A DNA stretch of 64,000 bases, from assembly GCF_021155765.1 (NCBI RefSeq), contig NC_060109.1, positions 1,451,001-1,515,000 of the forward strand. The letters run 5' to 3'. The translations under genes were made by a program, and so were the position numbers. This document shows positions 27,401 through 40,900 of the stretch, one piece after another. This DNA is from Diprion similis (taxonomy: Eukaryota; Arthropoda; Insecta; Hymenoptera; Diprionidae). Numbering within the stretch: position 1 is the first letter of the stretch; every line of letters begins with the position of its first letter. The notes under the pieces were generated by a model. The model made no database searches and was not told the DNA's origin. It worked only from the letters and a program-made list of their open reading frames with translations.

Positions 27401-30400
27401 TCGTTTGTCTGGGAATCGATCCGTATGACGCTTTTTAGACTAATTCGACGGCCAGGAACTCAGAAAACACATGAAAAATAGCCTAGGACCAGCAGCAGAG
27501 AAATGACGATGAAAATCTGCAGTTTTTCGGCTGTAACTTTGCAGGTGTTGCTCGCAGCGTATCGGGACTGCGATTAATCGATTCCTCTCGCAAAATCACG
27601 TCGGAATAGTACCCTAAAGAATTAATTGCAGCACTTTTCAAAGTCGTCGAAATTTTCGCCAAAAATGCAAAGGGGTTAGCCTTGGATTTTTTTTGGCCGA
27701 AAAATCTTTTGTCTGGGAATCGATCCGTATGACGCTTTTTAGACTAATTCGACGCCCAGCAACTCAGAAAACACATGAAAAATAGCCTAGGACCAGCAGC
27801 AGAGAAATGACGATGAAAATCTGCAGTTTTTCGGCTGTAACTTTGCAGGTGTTGCTCGCAGCGTATCGGGACTGCGATTAATCGATTCCTCTCGCAAAAT
27901 CACGTCGGAATAGTACCCTAAAGAATTAATTGCAGCACTTTTCAAAGTCGTCGAAATTTTCGCCAAAAATGCAAAGGGGTTAGCCTTGGATTTTTTTTGG
28001 CCGAAAAATCTTTTGTCTGGGAATCGATCCGTATGACGCTTTTTAGACTAATTCGACGCCCAGGAACTCAGAAAACACATGAAAAATAGCCTAGGACCAG
28101 CAGCAGAGAAATGACGATGAAAATCTGCAGTTTTTCGGCTGTAACTTTGCAGGTGTTGCTCGCAGCGTATCGGGACTGCGATTAATCGATTCCTCTCGCA
28201 AAATCACGTCGGAATAGTACCCTAAAGAATTAATTGCAGCACTTTTCAAAGTCGTCGAAATTTTTGCCAAAAATGCAAAGGGGTTAGCCTTGGATTTTTT
28301 TTGGCCGAAAAATCTTTTGTCTGGGAATCGATCCGTATGACGCTTTTTAGACTAATTCGACGCCCAGGAACTCAGAAAACACATGAAAAATAGCCTAGGA
28401 CCAGCAGCAGAGAAATGACGATGAAAATCTGCAGTTTTTCGGCTGTAACTTTGCAGGTGTTGCTCGCAGCGTATCGGGACTGCGATCAATCGATTCCTCT
28501 CGCAAAATCACGTCGGAATAGTACCCTAAAGAATTAATTGCAGCACTTTTCAAAGTCGTCGAAATTTTCGCCAAAAATGCAAAGGGGTTAGCCTTGGATT
28601 TTTTTTGGCCGAAAAATCTTTTGTCTGGGAATCGATCCGTATGACGCTTTTTAGACTAATTCGACGCCCAGGAACTCAGAAAACACATGAAAAATAGCCT
28701 AGGACCAGCAGCAGAGAAATGACGATGAAAATCTGCAGTTTTTCGGCTGTAACTTTGCAGGTGTTGCTCGCAGCGTATCGGGACTGCGATTAATCGATTC
28801 CTCTCGCAAAATCACGTCGGAATAGTACCCTTAAGAATTAATTGCAGCACTTTTCGAAGTCGTCAAAATTTTCGCCAAAAATGCAAAGGGGTTAGCCTTG
28901 GATTTTTTTTGGCCGAAAAATCTTTTGTCTGGGAATCGATCCGTATGACGCTTTTTAGACTAATTCGACGCCCAGGAACTCAGAAAACACGTGAAAAATA
29001 GCCTAGGACCAGCAGCAGAGAAATGACGATGAAAATCTGCAGTTTTTCGGCTGTAACTTTGCAGGTGTTGCTCGCATCGTATCGGGACTGCGATTAATCG
29101 ATTCCTCTCGCAAAATCACGTCGGAATAGTACCCTAAAGAATTAATTGCAGCACTTTTCAAAGTCGTCGAAATTTTCGCGAAAAATGCAAAGGGGTTAGC
29201 CTTGGATTTTTTTTGGCCGAAAAATCTTTTGTCTGGGAATTGATCCGTATGACGCTTTTTAGACTAATTCGACGCCCAGGAACTCAGAAAACACATGAAA
29301 AATAGCCTAGGACCAGCAGCAGAGAAATGACGATGAAAATCTGCAGTTTTTCGGCTGTAACTTTGCAGGTGTTGCTCGCAGCGTATCGGGACTGCGATTC
29401 ATCGATTCCTCTCGCAAAATCACGTCGGAATAGTACCCTAAAGAATTAATTGCAGCACTTTTCAAAGTCGTCGAAATTTTCGCCAAAAATGCAAAGGGGT
29501 TAGCCTTGGATTTTTTTTGGCCGAAAAATCTTTTGTCTGGGAATCGATCCGTATGACGCTTTTTAGACTAATTCGACGCCCAGGAACTCAGAAAACACAT
29601 GAAAAATAGCCTAGGACCAGCAGCAGAGAAATGACGATGAAAATCTGCAGTTTTTCGGCTGTAACTTTGCAGGTGTTGCTCGCAGCGTATCGGGACTGCG
29701 ATTAATCGATTCCTCTCGCAAAATCACGTCGGAATAGTACCCTAAAGAATTAATTGCAGCACTTTTCAAAGTCGTCGAAATTTTCGCCAAAAATGCAAAG
29801 GGGTTAGCCTTGGATTTTTTTTGGCCTAAAAATCTTTTGTCTGGGAATCGATCCGTATGACGCTTTTTAGACTAATTCGACGCCCAGGAACTCAGAAAAC
29901 ACATGAAAAATAGCCTAGGACCAGCAGCAGAGAAATGACGATGACAATCTGCAGTTTTTCGGCTGTAACTTTGCAGGTGTTGCTCGCAGCGTATCGGGAC
30001 TGCGATTAATCGATTCCTCTCGCAAAATCACTTCGGAATAGTACCCCAAAGAATTAATTGCAGCACTTTTCAAAGTCGTCGAAATTTTCGCCAAAAATGC
30101 AAAGGGGTTAGCCTTGGATTTTTTTTGGCCGAAAAATCTTTTGTCTGGGTGTCGATCCGTATGACGCTTTTTAGACTAATTCGACGCCCAGGAACTCAAA
30201 AAACACATGAAAAATAGCCTAGGACCAGCAGCAGAGAAATGACGATGAAAATCTGCAGTTTTTCGGCTGTAACTTTGCAGGTGTTGCTCGCAGCGTATCG
30301 GGACTGCGATTAATCGATTCCTCTCGCAAAATCACGTCGGAATAGTACCCTAAAGAATTAATTGCAGCACTTTTCAAAGTCGTCGAAATTTTCGCCAAAA

Positions 30401-33400
30401 ATGCAAAGGGGTTAGCCTTGGATTTTTTTTGGCCGAAAAATCTTTCGTCTGGGAATCAATCCGTATGACGCTTTTTAGACTAATTCGACGCCCAGGAACT
30501 CAGAAAACACATGAAAAATAGCCTAGGACCAGCAGCAGAGAAATGACGATGAAAATCTGCAGTTTTTCGGCTGTCACTTTGCAGGTGTTGCTCGCAGCGT
30601 ATCGGGACTGCGATTGATCGATTCCTCTCGCAAAATCACGTCGGAATAGTACCTTAAAGAATTAATTGCAGCACTTTTCAAAGTCGTCGAAATTTTCGCC
30701 AAAAATGCAAAGGGGTTAGCCTTGGATTTTTTTTGGCCGAAAAATCTTTTGTCTGGGAGACGATCCGTATGACGCTTTTTAGACTAATTCGACGCCCAGG
30801 AACTCAGAAAACACATGAAAAATAGCCTAGGACCAGCAGCAGAGAAATGACGATGAAAATCTGCAGTTTTTCGGCTGTAACTTTGCAGGTGTTGCTCGCA
30901 GCGTATCGGGACTGCGATTAATCGATTCCTCTCGCAAAATCACGTCGGAATAGTACCCTAAAGAATTAATTGCAGCACTTTTCAAAGTCGTCGAAATTTT
31001 CGCCAAAAATGCAAAGGGGTTAGCCTTGGATTTTTTTTGGCCGAAAAATCTTTTGTCTGGGAATCGATCCGTATGACGCTTTTTAGACTAATTCGACGCC
31101 CAGGAACTCAGAAAACACATGAAAAATAGCCTAGGACCAGCAGCAGAGAAATGACGATGAAAATCTGCAGTTTTTCGGCTGTAACTTTGCAGGTGTTGCT
31201 CGCAGCGTATCGGGACTGCGATTAATCGATTCCTCTCGCAAAATCACGTCGGAATAGTACCCTTAAGAATTAATTGCAGCACTTTTCAAAGTCGTCAAAA
31301 TTTTCGCCAAAAATGCAAAGGGGTTAGCCTTGGATTTTTTTTGGCCGAAAAATCTTTTGTCTGGGAATCGATCCGTATGACGCTTTTTAGACTAATTCGA
31401 CGCCCAGGAACTCAGAAAACACATGAAAAATAGCCTAGGACCAGCAGCAGAGAAATGACGATGAAAATCTGCAGTTTTTCGGCTGTAACTTTGCAGGTGT
31501 TGCTCGCATCGTATCGGGACTGCGATTAATCGATTCCTCTCGCAAAATCACGTCGGAATAGTACCCTAAAGAATTAATTGCAGCACTTTTCAAAGTCGTC
31601 GAAATTTTCGCGAAAAATGCAAAGGGGTTAGCCTTGGATTTTTTTTGGCCGAAAAATCTTTTGTCTGGGAATCGATCCGTATGACGCTTTTTAGACTAAT
31701 TCGACGCCCAGGAACTCAGAAAACACATGAAAAATAGCCTAGGACCAGCAGCAGAGAAATGACGATGAAAATCTGCAGTTTTTCGGCTGTAACTTTGCAG
31801 GTGTTGCTCGCAGCGTATCGGGACTGCGATTAATCGATTCCTCTCGCAAAATCACGTCGGAATAGTACCCTAAAGAATTAATTGCAGCACTTTTCAAAGT
31901 CGTCGAAATTTTCGCCAAAAATGCAAAGGGGTTAGCCTTGGATTTTTCTTGGCCGAAAAATCGTTTGTCTGGGAATCGATCCGTATGACGCTTTTTAGAC
32001 TAATTCGACGGCCAGGAACTCAGAAAACACATGAAAAATAGCCTAGGACCAGCAGCAGAGAAATGACGATGAAAATCTGCAGTTTTTCGGCTGTAACTTT
32101 GCAGGTGTTGCTCGCAGCGTATCGGGACTGCGATTAATCGATTCCTCTCGCAAAATCACGTCGGAATAGTACCCTAAAGAATTAATTGCAGCACTTTTCA
32201 AAGTCGTCGAAATTTTCGCCAAAAATGCAAAGGGGTTAGCCTTGGATTTTTTTTGGCCGAAAAATCTTTTGTCTGGGAATCGATCCGTATGACGCTTTTT
32301 AGACTAATTCGACGCCCAGCAACTCAGAAAACACATGAAAAATAGCCTAGGACCAGCAGCAGAGAAATGACGATGAAAATCTGCAGTTTTTCGGCTGTAA
32401 CTTTGCAGGTGTTGCTCGCAGCGTATCGGGACTGCGATTAATCGATTCCTCTCGCAAAATCACGTCGGAATAGTACCCTAAAGAATTAATTGCAGCACTT
32501 TTCAAAGTCGTCGAAATTTTCGCCAAAAATGCAAAGGGGTTAGCCTTGGATTTTTTTTGGCCGAAAAATCTTTTGTCTGGGAATCGATCCGTATGACGCT
32601 TTTTAGACTAATTCGACGCCCAGGAACTCAGAAAACACATGAAAAATAGCCTAGGACCAGCAGCAGAGAAATGACGATGAAAATCTGCAGTTTTTCGGCT
32701 GTAACTTTGCAGGTGTTGCTCGCAGCGTATCGGGACTGCGATTAATCGATTCCTCTCGCAAAATCACGTCGGAATAGTACCCTCAAGAATTAATTGCAGC
32801 ACTTTTCAAAGTCGTCGAAATTTTTGCCAAAAATGCAAAGGGGTTAGCCTTGGATTTTTTTTGGCCGAAAAATCTTTTGTCTGGGAATCGATCCGTATGA
32901 CGCTTTTTAGACTAATTCGACGCCCAGGAACTCAGAAAACACATGAAAAATAGCCTAGGACCAGCAGCAGAGAAATGACGATGAAAATCTGCAGTTTTTC
33001 GGCTGTAACTTTGCAGGTGTTGCTCGCAGCGTATCGGGACTGCGATCAATCGATTCCTCTCGCAAAATCACGTCGGAATAGTACCCTAAAGAATTAATTG
33101 CAGCACTTTTCAAAGTCGTCGAAATTTTCGCCAAAAATGCAAAGGGGTTAGCCTTGGATTTTTTTTGGCCGAAAAATCTTTTGTCTGGGAATCGATCCGT
33201 ATGACGCTTTTTAGACTAATTCGACGCCCAGGAACTCAGAAAACACATGAAAAATAGCCTAGGACCAGCAGCAGAGAAATGACGATGAAAATCTGCAGTT
33301 TTTCGGCTGTAACTTTGCAGGTGTTGCTCGCAGCGTATCGGGACTGCGATTAATCGATTCCTCTCGCAAAATCACGTCGGAATAGTACCCTTGAGAATTA

Positions 33401-36400
33401 ATTGCAGCACTTTTCGAAGTCGTCAAAATTTTCGCCAAAAATGCAAAGGGGTTAGCCTTGGATTTTTTTTGGCCGAAAAATCTTTTGTCTGGGAATCGAT
33501 CCGTATGACGCTTTTTAGACTAATTCGACGCCCAGGAACTCAGAAAACACATGAAAAATAGCCTAGGACCAGCAGCAGAGAAATGACGATGAAAATCTGC
33601 AGTTTTTCGGCTGTAACTTTGCAGGTGTTGCTCGCATCGTATCGGGACTGCGATTAATCGATTCCTCTCGCAAAATCACGTCGGAATAGTACCCTAAAGA
33701 ATTAATTGCAGCACTTTTCAAAGTCGTCGAAATTTTCGCGAAAAATGCAAAGGGGTTAGCCTTGGATTTTTTTTGGCCGAAAAATCTTTTGTCTGGGAAT
33801 CGATCCGTATGACGCTTTTTAGACTAATTCGACGCCCAGGAACTCAGAAAACACATGAAAAATAGCCTAGGACCAGCAGCAGAGAAATGACGATGAAAAT
33901 CTGCAGTTTTTCGGCTGTAACTTTGCAGGTGTTGCTCGCAGCGTATCGGGACTGCGATTCATCGATTCCTCTCGCAAAATCACGTCGGAATAGTACCCTA
34001 AAGAATTAATTGCAGCACTTTTCAAAGTCGTCGAAATTTTCGCCAAAAATGCAAAGGGGTTAGCCTTGGATTTTTTTTGGCCGAAAAATCTTTTGTCTGG
34101 GAATCGATCCGTATGACGCTTTTTAGACTAATTCGACGCCCAGGAACTCAGAAAACACATGAAAAATAGCCTAGGACCAGCAGCAGAGAAATGACGATGA
34201 AAATCTGCAGTTTTTCGGCTGTAACTTTGCAGGTGTTGCTCGCAGCGTATCGGGACTGCGATTAATCGATTCCTCTCGCAAAATCACGTCGGAATAGTAC
34301 CCTAAAGAATTAATTGCAGCACTTTTCAAAGTCGTCGAAATTTTCGCCAAAAATGCAAAGGGGTTAGCCTTGGATTTTTTTTGGCCTAAAAATCTTTTGT
34401 CTGGGAATCGATCCGTATGACGCTTTTTAGACTAATTCGACGCCCAGGAACTCAGAAAACACATGAAAAATAGCCTAGGACCAGCAGCAGAGAAATGACG
34501 ATGAAAATCTGCAGTTTTTCGGCTGTCACTTTGCAGGTGTTGCTCGCAGCGTATCGGGACTGCGATTGATCGATTCCTCTCGCAAAATCACGTCGGAATA
34601 GTACCTTAAAGAATTAATTGCAGCACTTTTCAAAGTCGTCGAAATTTTCGCCAAAAATGCAAAGGGGTTAGCCTTGGATTTTTTTTGGCCGAAAAATCTT
34701 TTGTCTGGGAGACGATCCGTATGACGCTTTTTAGACTAATTCGACGCCCAGGAACTCAGAAAACACATGAAAAATAGCCTAGGACCAGCAGCAGAGAAAT
34801 GACGATGAAAATCTGCAGTTTTTCGGCTGTAACTTTGCAGGTGTTGCTCGCAGCGTATCGGGACTGCGATTAATCGATTCCTCTCGCAAAATCACGTCGG
34901 AATAGTACCCTAAAGAATTAATTGCAGCACTTTTCAAAGTCGTCGAAATTTTCGCCAAAAATGCAAAGGGGTTAGCCTTGGATTTTTTTTGGCCGAAAAA
35001 TCTTTTGTCTGGGAATCGATCCGTATGACGCTTTTTAGACTAATTCGACGCCCAGGAACTCAGAAAACACATGAAAAATAGCCTAGGACCAGCAGCAGAG
35101 AAATGACGATGAAAATCTGCAGTTTTTCGGCTGTAACTTTGCAGGTGTTGCTCGCAGCGTATCGGGACTGCGATTAATCGATTCCTCTCGCAAAATCACG
35201 TCGGAATAGTACCCTTAAGAATTAATTGCAGCACTTTTCAAAGTCGTCAAAATTTTCGCCAAAAATGCAAAGGGGTTAGCCTTGGATTTTTTTTGGCCGA
35301 AAAATCTTTTGTCTGGGAATCGATCCGTATGACGCTTTTTAGACTAATTCGACGCCCAGGAACTCAGAAAACACATGAAAAATAGCCTAGGACCAGCAGC
35401 AGAGAAATGACGATGAAAATCTGCAGTTTTTCGGCTGTAACTTTGCAGGTGTTGCTCGCATCGTATCGGGACTGCGATTAATCGATTCCTCTCGCAAAAT
35501 CACGTCGGAATAGTACCCTAAAGAATTAATTGCAGCACTTTTCAAAGTCGTCGAAATTTTCGCGAAAAATGCAAAGGGGTTAGCCTTGGATTTTTTTTGG
35601 CCGAAAAATCTTTTGTCTGGGAATCGATCCGTATGACGCTTTTTAGACTAATTCGACGCCCAGGAACTCAGAAAACACATGAAAAATAGCCTAGGACCAG
35701 CAGCAGAGAAATGACGATGAAAATCTGCAGTTTTTCGGCTGTAACTTTGCAGGTGTTGCTCGCAGCGTATCGGGACTGCGATTAATCGATTCCTCTCGCA
35801 AAATCACGTCGGAATAGTACCCTAAAGAATTAATTGCAGCACTTTTCAAAGTCGTCGAAATTTTCGCCAAAAATGCAAAGGGGTTAGCCTTGGATTTTTT
35901 TTGGCCGAAAAATCTTTTGTCTGGGAATCGATCCGTATGACGCTTTTTAGACTAATTCGACGCCCAGGAACTCAGAAAACACATGAAAAATAGCCTAGGA
36001 CCAGCAGCAGAGAAATGACGATGAAAATCTGCAGTTTTTCGGCTGTAACTTTGCAGGTGTTGCTCGCAGCGTATCGGGACTGCGATTAATCGATTCCTCT
36101 CGCAAAATCACGTCGGAATAGTACCCTAAAGAATTAATTGCAGCACTTTTCAAAGTCGTCGAAATTTTCGCCAAAAATGCAAAGGGGTTAGCCTTGGATT
36201 TTTTTTGGCCTAAAAATCTTTTGTCTGGGAATCGATCCGTATGACGCTTTTTAGACTGATTCGACGCCCAGGAACTCAGAAAACACATGAAAAATAGCCT
36301 AGGACCAGCAGCAGAGAAATGACGATGACAATCTGCAGTTTTTCGGCTGTAACTTTGCAGGTGTTGCTCGCAGCGTATCGGGACTGCGATTAATCGATTC

Positions 36401-37990
36401 CTCTCGCAAAATCACTTCGGAATAGTACCCCAAAGAATTAATTGCAGCACTTTTCAAAGTCGTCGAAATTTTCGCCAAAAATGCAAAGGGGTTAGCCTTG
36501 GATTTTTTTTGGCCGAAAAATCTTTTGTCTGGGTGTCGATCCGTATGACGCTTTTTAGACTAATTCGACGCCCAGGAACTCAAAAAACACATGAAAAATA
36601 GCCTAGGACCAGCAGCAGAGAAATGACGATGAAAATCTGCAGTTTTTCGGCTGTAACTTTGCAGGTGTTGCTCGCAGCGTATCGGGACTGCGATTAATCG
36701 ATTCCTCTCGCAAAATCACGTCGGAATAGTACCCTAAAGAATTAATTGCAGCACTTTTCAAAGTCGTCGAAATTTTCGCCAAAAATGCAAAGGGGTTAGC
36801 CTTGGATTTTTTTTGGCCGAAAAATCTTTTGTCTGGGAATCGATCCGTATGACGCTTTTTAGACTAATTCGACGCCCAGGAACTCAGAAAACACATGAAA
36901 AATAGCCTAGGACCAGCAGCAGAGAAATGACGATGAAAATCTGCAGTTTTTCGGCTGTAACTTTGCAGGTGTTGCTCGCAGCGTATCGGGACTGCGATTA
37001 ATCGATTCCTCTCGCAAAATCACGTCGGAATAGTACCCTTAAGAATTAATTGCAGCACTTTTCAAAGTCGTCAAAATTTTCGCCAAAAATGCAAAGGGGT
37101 TAGCCTTGGATTTTTTTTGGCCGAAAAATCTTTTGTCTGGGAATCGATCCGTATGACGCTTTTTAGACTAATTCGACGCCCAGGAACTCAGAAAACACAT
37201 GAAAAATAGCCTAGGACCAGCAGCAGAGAAATGACGATGAAAATCTGCAGTTTTTCGGCTGTAACTTTGCAGGTGTTGCTCGCATCGTATCGGGACTGCG
37301 ATTAATCGATTCCTCTCGCAAAATCACGTCGGAATAGTACCCTAAAGAATTAATTGCAGCACTTTTCAAAGTCGTCGAAATTTTCGCGAAAAATGCAAAG
37401 GGGTTAGCCTTGGATTTTTTTTGGCCGAAAAATCTTTTGTCTGGGAATCGATCCGTATGACGCTTTTTAGACTAATTCGACGCCCAGGAACTCAGAAAAC
37501 ACATGAAAAATAGCCTAGGACCAGCAGCAGAGAAATGACGATGAAAATCTGCAGTTTTTCGGCTGTAACTTTGCAGGTGTTGCTCGCAGCGTATCGGGAC
37601 TGCGATTAATCGATTCCTCTCGCAAAATCACGTCGGAATAGTACCCTTAAGAATTAATTGCAGCACTTTTCAAAGTCGTCAAAGTTTTCGCCAAAAATGC
37701 AAAGGGGTTAGCCTTGGATTTTTTTTGGCCGAAAAATCTTTTGTCTGGGAATCGATCCGAATGACGCTTTTTAGACTAATTCGACGCCCAGGAACTCAGA
37801 AAACACATGAAAAATAGCCTAGGACCAGCAGCAGAGAAATGACGATGAAAATCTGCAGTTTTTCGGCTGTAACTTTGCAGGTGTTGCTCGCATCGTATCG
37901 GGACTGCGATTAATCGATTCCTCTCGCAAAATCACGTCGGAATAGTACCCTAAAGAATCAATTGCAGCACTTTTCAAAGTCGTCGAAATT
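27401..37990. repeat. Multi-monomer higher-order repeat blocks in the satellite
   Basis: Rare variants recur in the same order at fixed multiples of 304. TCGTTTGTCT (27401/31961), GACGGCCAGG (27451/32011), CGATCAATCG, CGAAGTCGTCAAAA, GCATCGTATC and GGCCTAAAAA (29821/34381) all repeat at +4560, which is 15 monomers. CTGTCACTTT (30571/34523) repeats at +3952 (13 monomers). GATGACAATC (29940/36324), CTTCGGAATAG (30031/36415) and GGGTGTCGAT (30147/36531) repeat at +6384 (21 monomers). The two-monomer motif CCCTTAAG then GCATCGTATC recurs at 31260, 35212, 37036 and 37644. Confidence 0.9.
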
Positions 37991-40900
37991 TTGGCGAAAA
38001 ATGCGAAGGGGTTAGCCCTGGATTTTTTTTGGCCGAAAAATCTTTTGTCTGGGAATCGATCCGTATGACGCTTTTTAGACTAATTCGACGCCCAGGAACT
38101 CAGAAAACACATGAAAAATAGCCTAGGACCAGCAGCAGAGAAATGACGATGAGAATCTGCAGTTTTTCGGCTGTAACTTTGCAGGTGTTGCTCGCAGCGT
38201 ATCGGGACTGCGATTAATCGATTCCTCTCGCAAAATCACGTCGGAATAGTACCCTAAAGAATTAATTGCAGCACTTTATAAAGTCGTCGAAATTTTCGCC
38301 AAAAATGCAAAGGGGTTAGCCTTGGATTTTTGTTGGCCGAAAAATCTTTTGTCTGGGAGTCGATCCGTATGACGCTTTCTAGACTAATTCGACGCCCAGG
38401 AACTCAGAAAACACATGAAAAATAGCCTAGGACCAGCAGCAGAGAAATGACGATGAAAATCTGCAGTTTTTCGGCTGTAACTTTGCAGGTGTTGCTCGCA
38501 GCGTATCGGGACTGCGATTCATCGATTTCTCTCGCAAAATCACGTCGGAATAGTACCCTGAAGAATTAATTGCAGCACTTTTCAAAGTCGTCGAAATTTT
38601 CGCCAAAAATGCATAGGGGTTAGCCTTGGATTTTTTTTGGCCGAAAAATCTTTTGTCTGGGAATCGATCCGTATGACGCTTTTCAGACTAATTCGACGCC
38701 CAGAAACTCAGAAAACACATGAAAAATAGCCTAGGACCAGCAGCAGAGAAATGACGATGAAAATCTGCAGTTTTTCGGCTGTAACTTTGCAGGTGTTGCT
38801 CGCAGCGTATCGGGACTGCGATTATTCGATTCCTCTCGCAAAATCACGTCGGAATAGTACCCTAAAGAATTAATTGCAGCACTTTTCAAAGTCGTCGAAA
38901 TTTTCGCCAAAAATGCAAAGGGGTTAGCCTTGGATTTTATTTGGCCGAAAAATCTTTTGTCTGGGAATCGATCCGTATGACGCTTTTTAGACTAATTCGA
39001 CGCCCAGGAACTCGAGAAAACACATGAAAAATAGCCTAGGACCAGCAGCAGAGAAATGACGATGAAAATCTGCAGTTTTTCGGCTGTAACTTTGCAGGTG
39101 TTGCTCGCAGCGTATCGGGACTGCGATTAATCGATTCCTCTCGCAAAATCACGTCGGAATAGTACCCTTAAGAATTGATTGCAGCACTTTTCAAAGTCGT
39201 CGAAATTTTCGCCAAAAATGCAAAGGGGTTAGCCTTGGATTTTTTTTGGCCGAAAAATCTTTTGTCTGGGAAACGATCCGTATGACGCTTTTTAGACTAA
39301 TTCGACGCCCAGGAACTCAGAAAACACATGAAAAATAGCCTAGGACCAGCAGCAGAGAAATGACGATGAAAATCTGCAGTTTTTCGGCTGTAACTTTGCA
39401 GGTGTTGCTCGCATCGTATCGGGACTGCGATTAATCGATTCCTCTCGCAAAATCACGTCGGAATAGTACCCTTAAGAATCAATTGCAGCACTTTTCAAAG
39501 TCGTCGAAATTTTCGCGAAAAATGCAAAGGGGTTAGCCTTGGATTTTTTTTGGCCGAAAAATCTTTTGTCTGGGAATCGATCCGTATGACGCTTTTCAGA
39601 CTAATTCGACGCCCAGGAACTCAGAAAACACATGAAAAATAGCCTAGGACCAGCAGCAGAGAAATAACGATGAAAATCTGCAGTTTTTCGGCTGTAACTT
39701 TGCAGGTGTTGCTCGCAGCGTATCGGGACTGCGATTCATCGATTTCTCTCGCAAAATCACGTCGGAATAGTACCCTGAAGAATTAATTGCAGCACTTTTC
39801 AAAGTCGTCGAAATTTTCGCCAAAAATGCATAGGGGTTAGCCTTGGATTTTTTTTGGCCGAAAACTCTTTTGTCTGGGAATCGATCCGTATGACGCTTTT
39901 CAGACTAATTCGACGCCCAGGAACTCAGAAAACACATGAAAAATAGCCTAGGACCAGCAGCAGAGAAATGACGATGAAAATCTGCAGTTTTTCGGCTGTA
40001 ACTTTGCAGGTGTTGCTCGCAGCGTATCGGGACTGCGATTAATCGATTCCTCTCGCAAAATCACGTCGGAATAGTACCCTAAAGAATTAATTGCAGCACT
40101 TTTCAAAGTCGTCGAAATTTTCGCCGAAAATGCAAAGGGGTTAGCCTTGGATTTTTTTTGGCCGAAAAATCTTTTGTCTGGGAATCGATCCGTATGACGC
40201 TTTTTAGACTAATTCGACGCCCAGGAACTCAGAAAACACATGAAAAATAGCCTAGGACCAGCAGCAGAGAAATGACGATGAAAATCTGCAGTTTTTCGGC
40301 TGTAACTTTGCAGGTGTTGCTCGCATCGTATCGGGACTGCGATTAATCGATTCCTCTCGCAAAATCACGTCGGAATAGTACCCTAAAGAATCAATTGCAG
40401 CACTTTTCAAAGTCGTCGAAATTTTCGCCAAAAATGCAAAGGGGTTAGCCTTGGATTTTTTTTGGCCGAAAAATCTTTTGTCTGGGAATCGATCCGTATG
40501 ACGCTTTTTAGACTAATTCGACGCCCAGGAACTCAGAAAACACATGAAAAATAGCCTAGGACCAGCAGCAGAGAAATGACGATGAAAATCTGCAGTTTTT
40601 CGGCTGTAACTTTGCAGGTGTTGCTCGCAGCGTATCGGGACTGCGATTAATCGATTTCTCTCGCAAAATCACGTCGGAATAGTACCCTAAAGAATTAATT
40701 GCAGCACTTTTCAAAGTCGTCGAAATTTTCGCCAAAAATGCAAAGGGGTTAGCCTTGGATTTTTGTTGGCCGAAAAATCTTTCGTCTGGGAATCGATCCG
40801 TATGACGCTTTTTAGACTAATTCGACGCCCAGGAACTCAGAAAACACATGAAAAATAGCCTAGGACCAGCAGCAGAGAAATGACGATGAAAATCTGCAGT

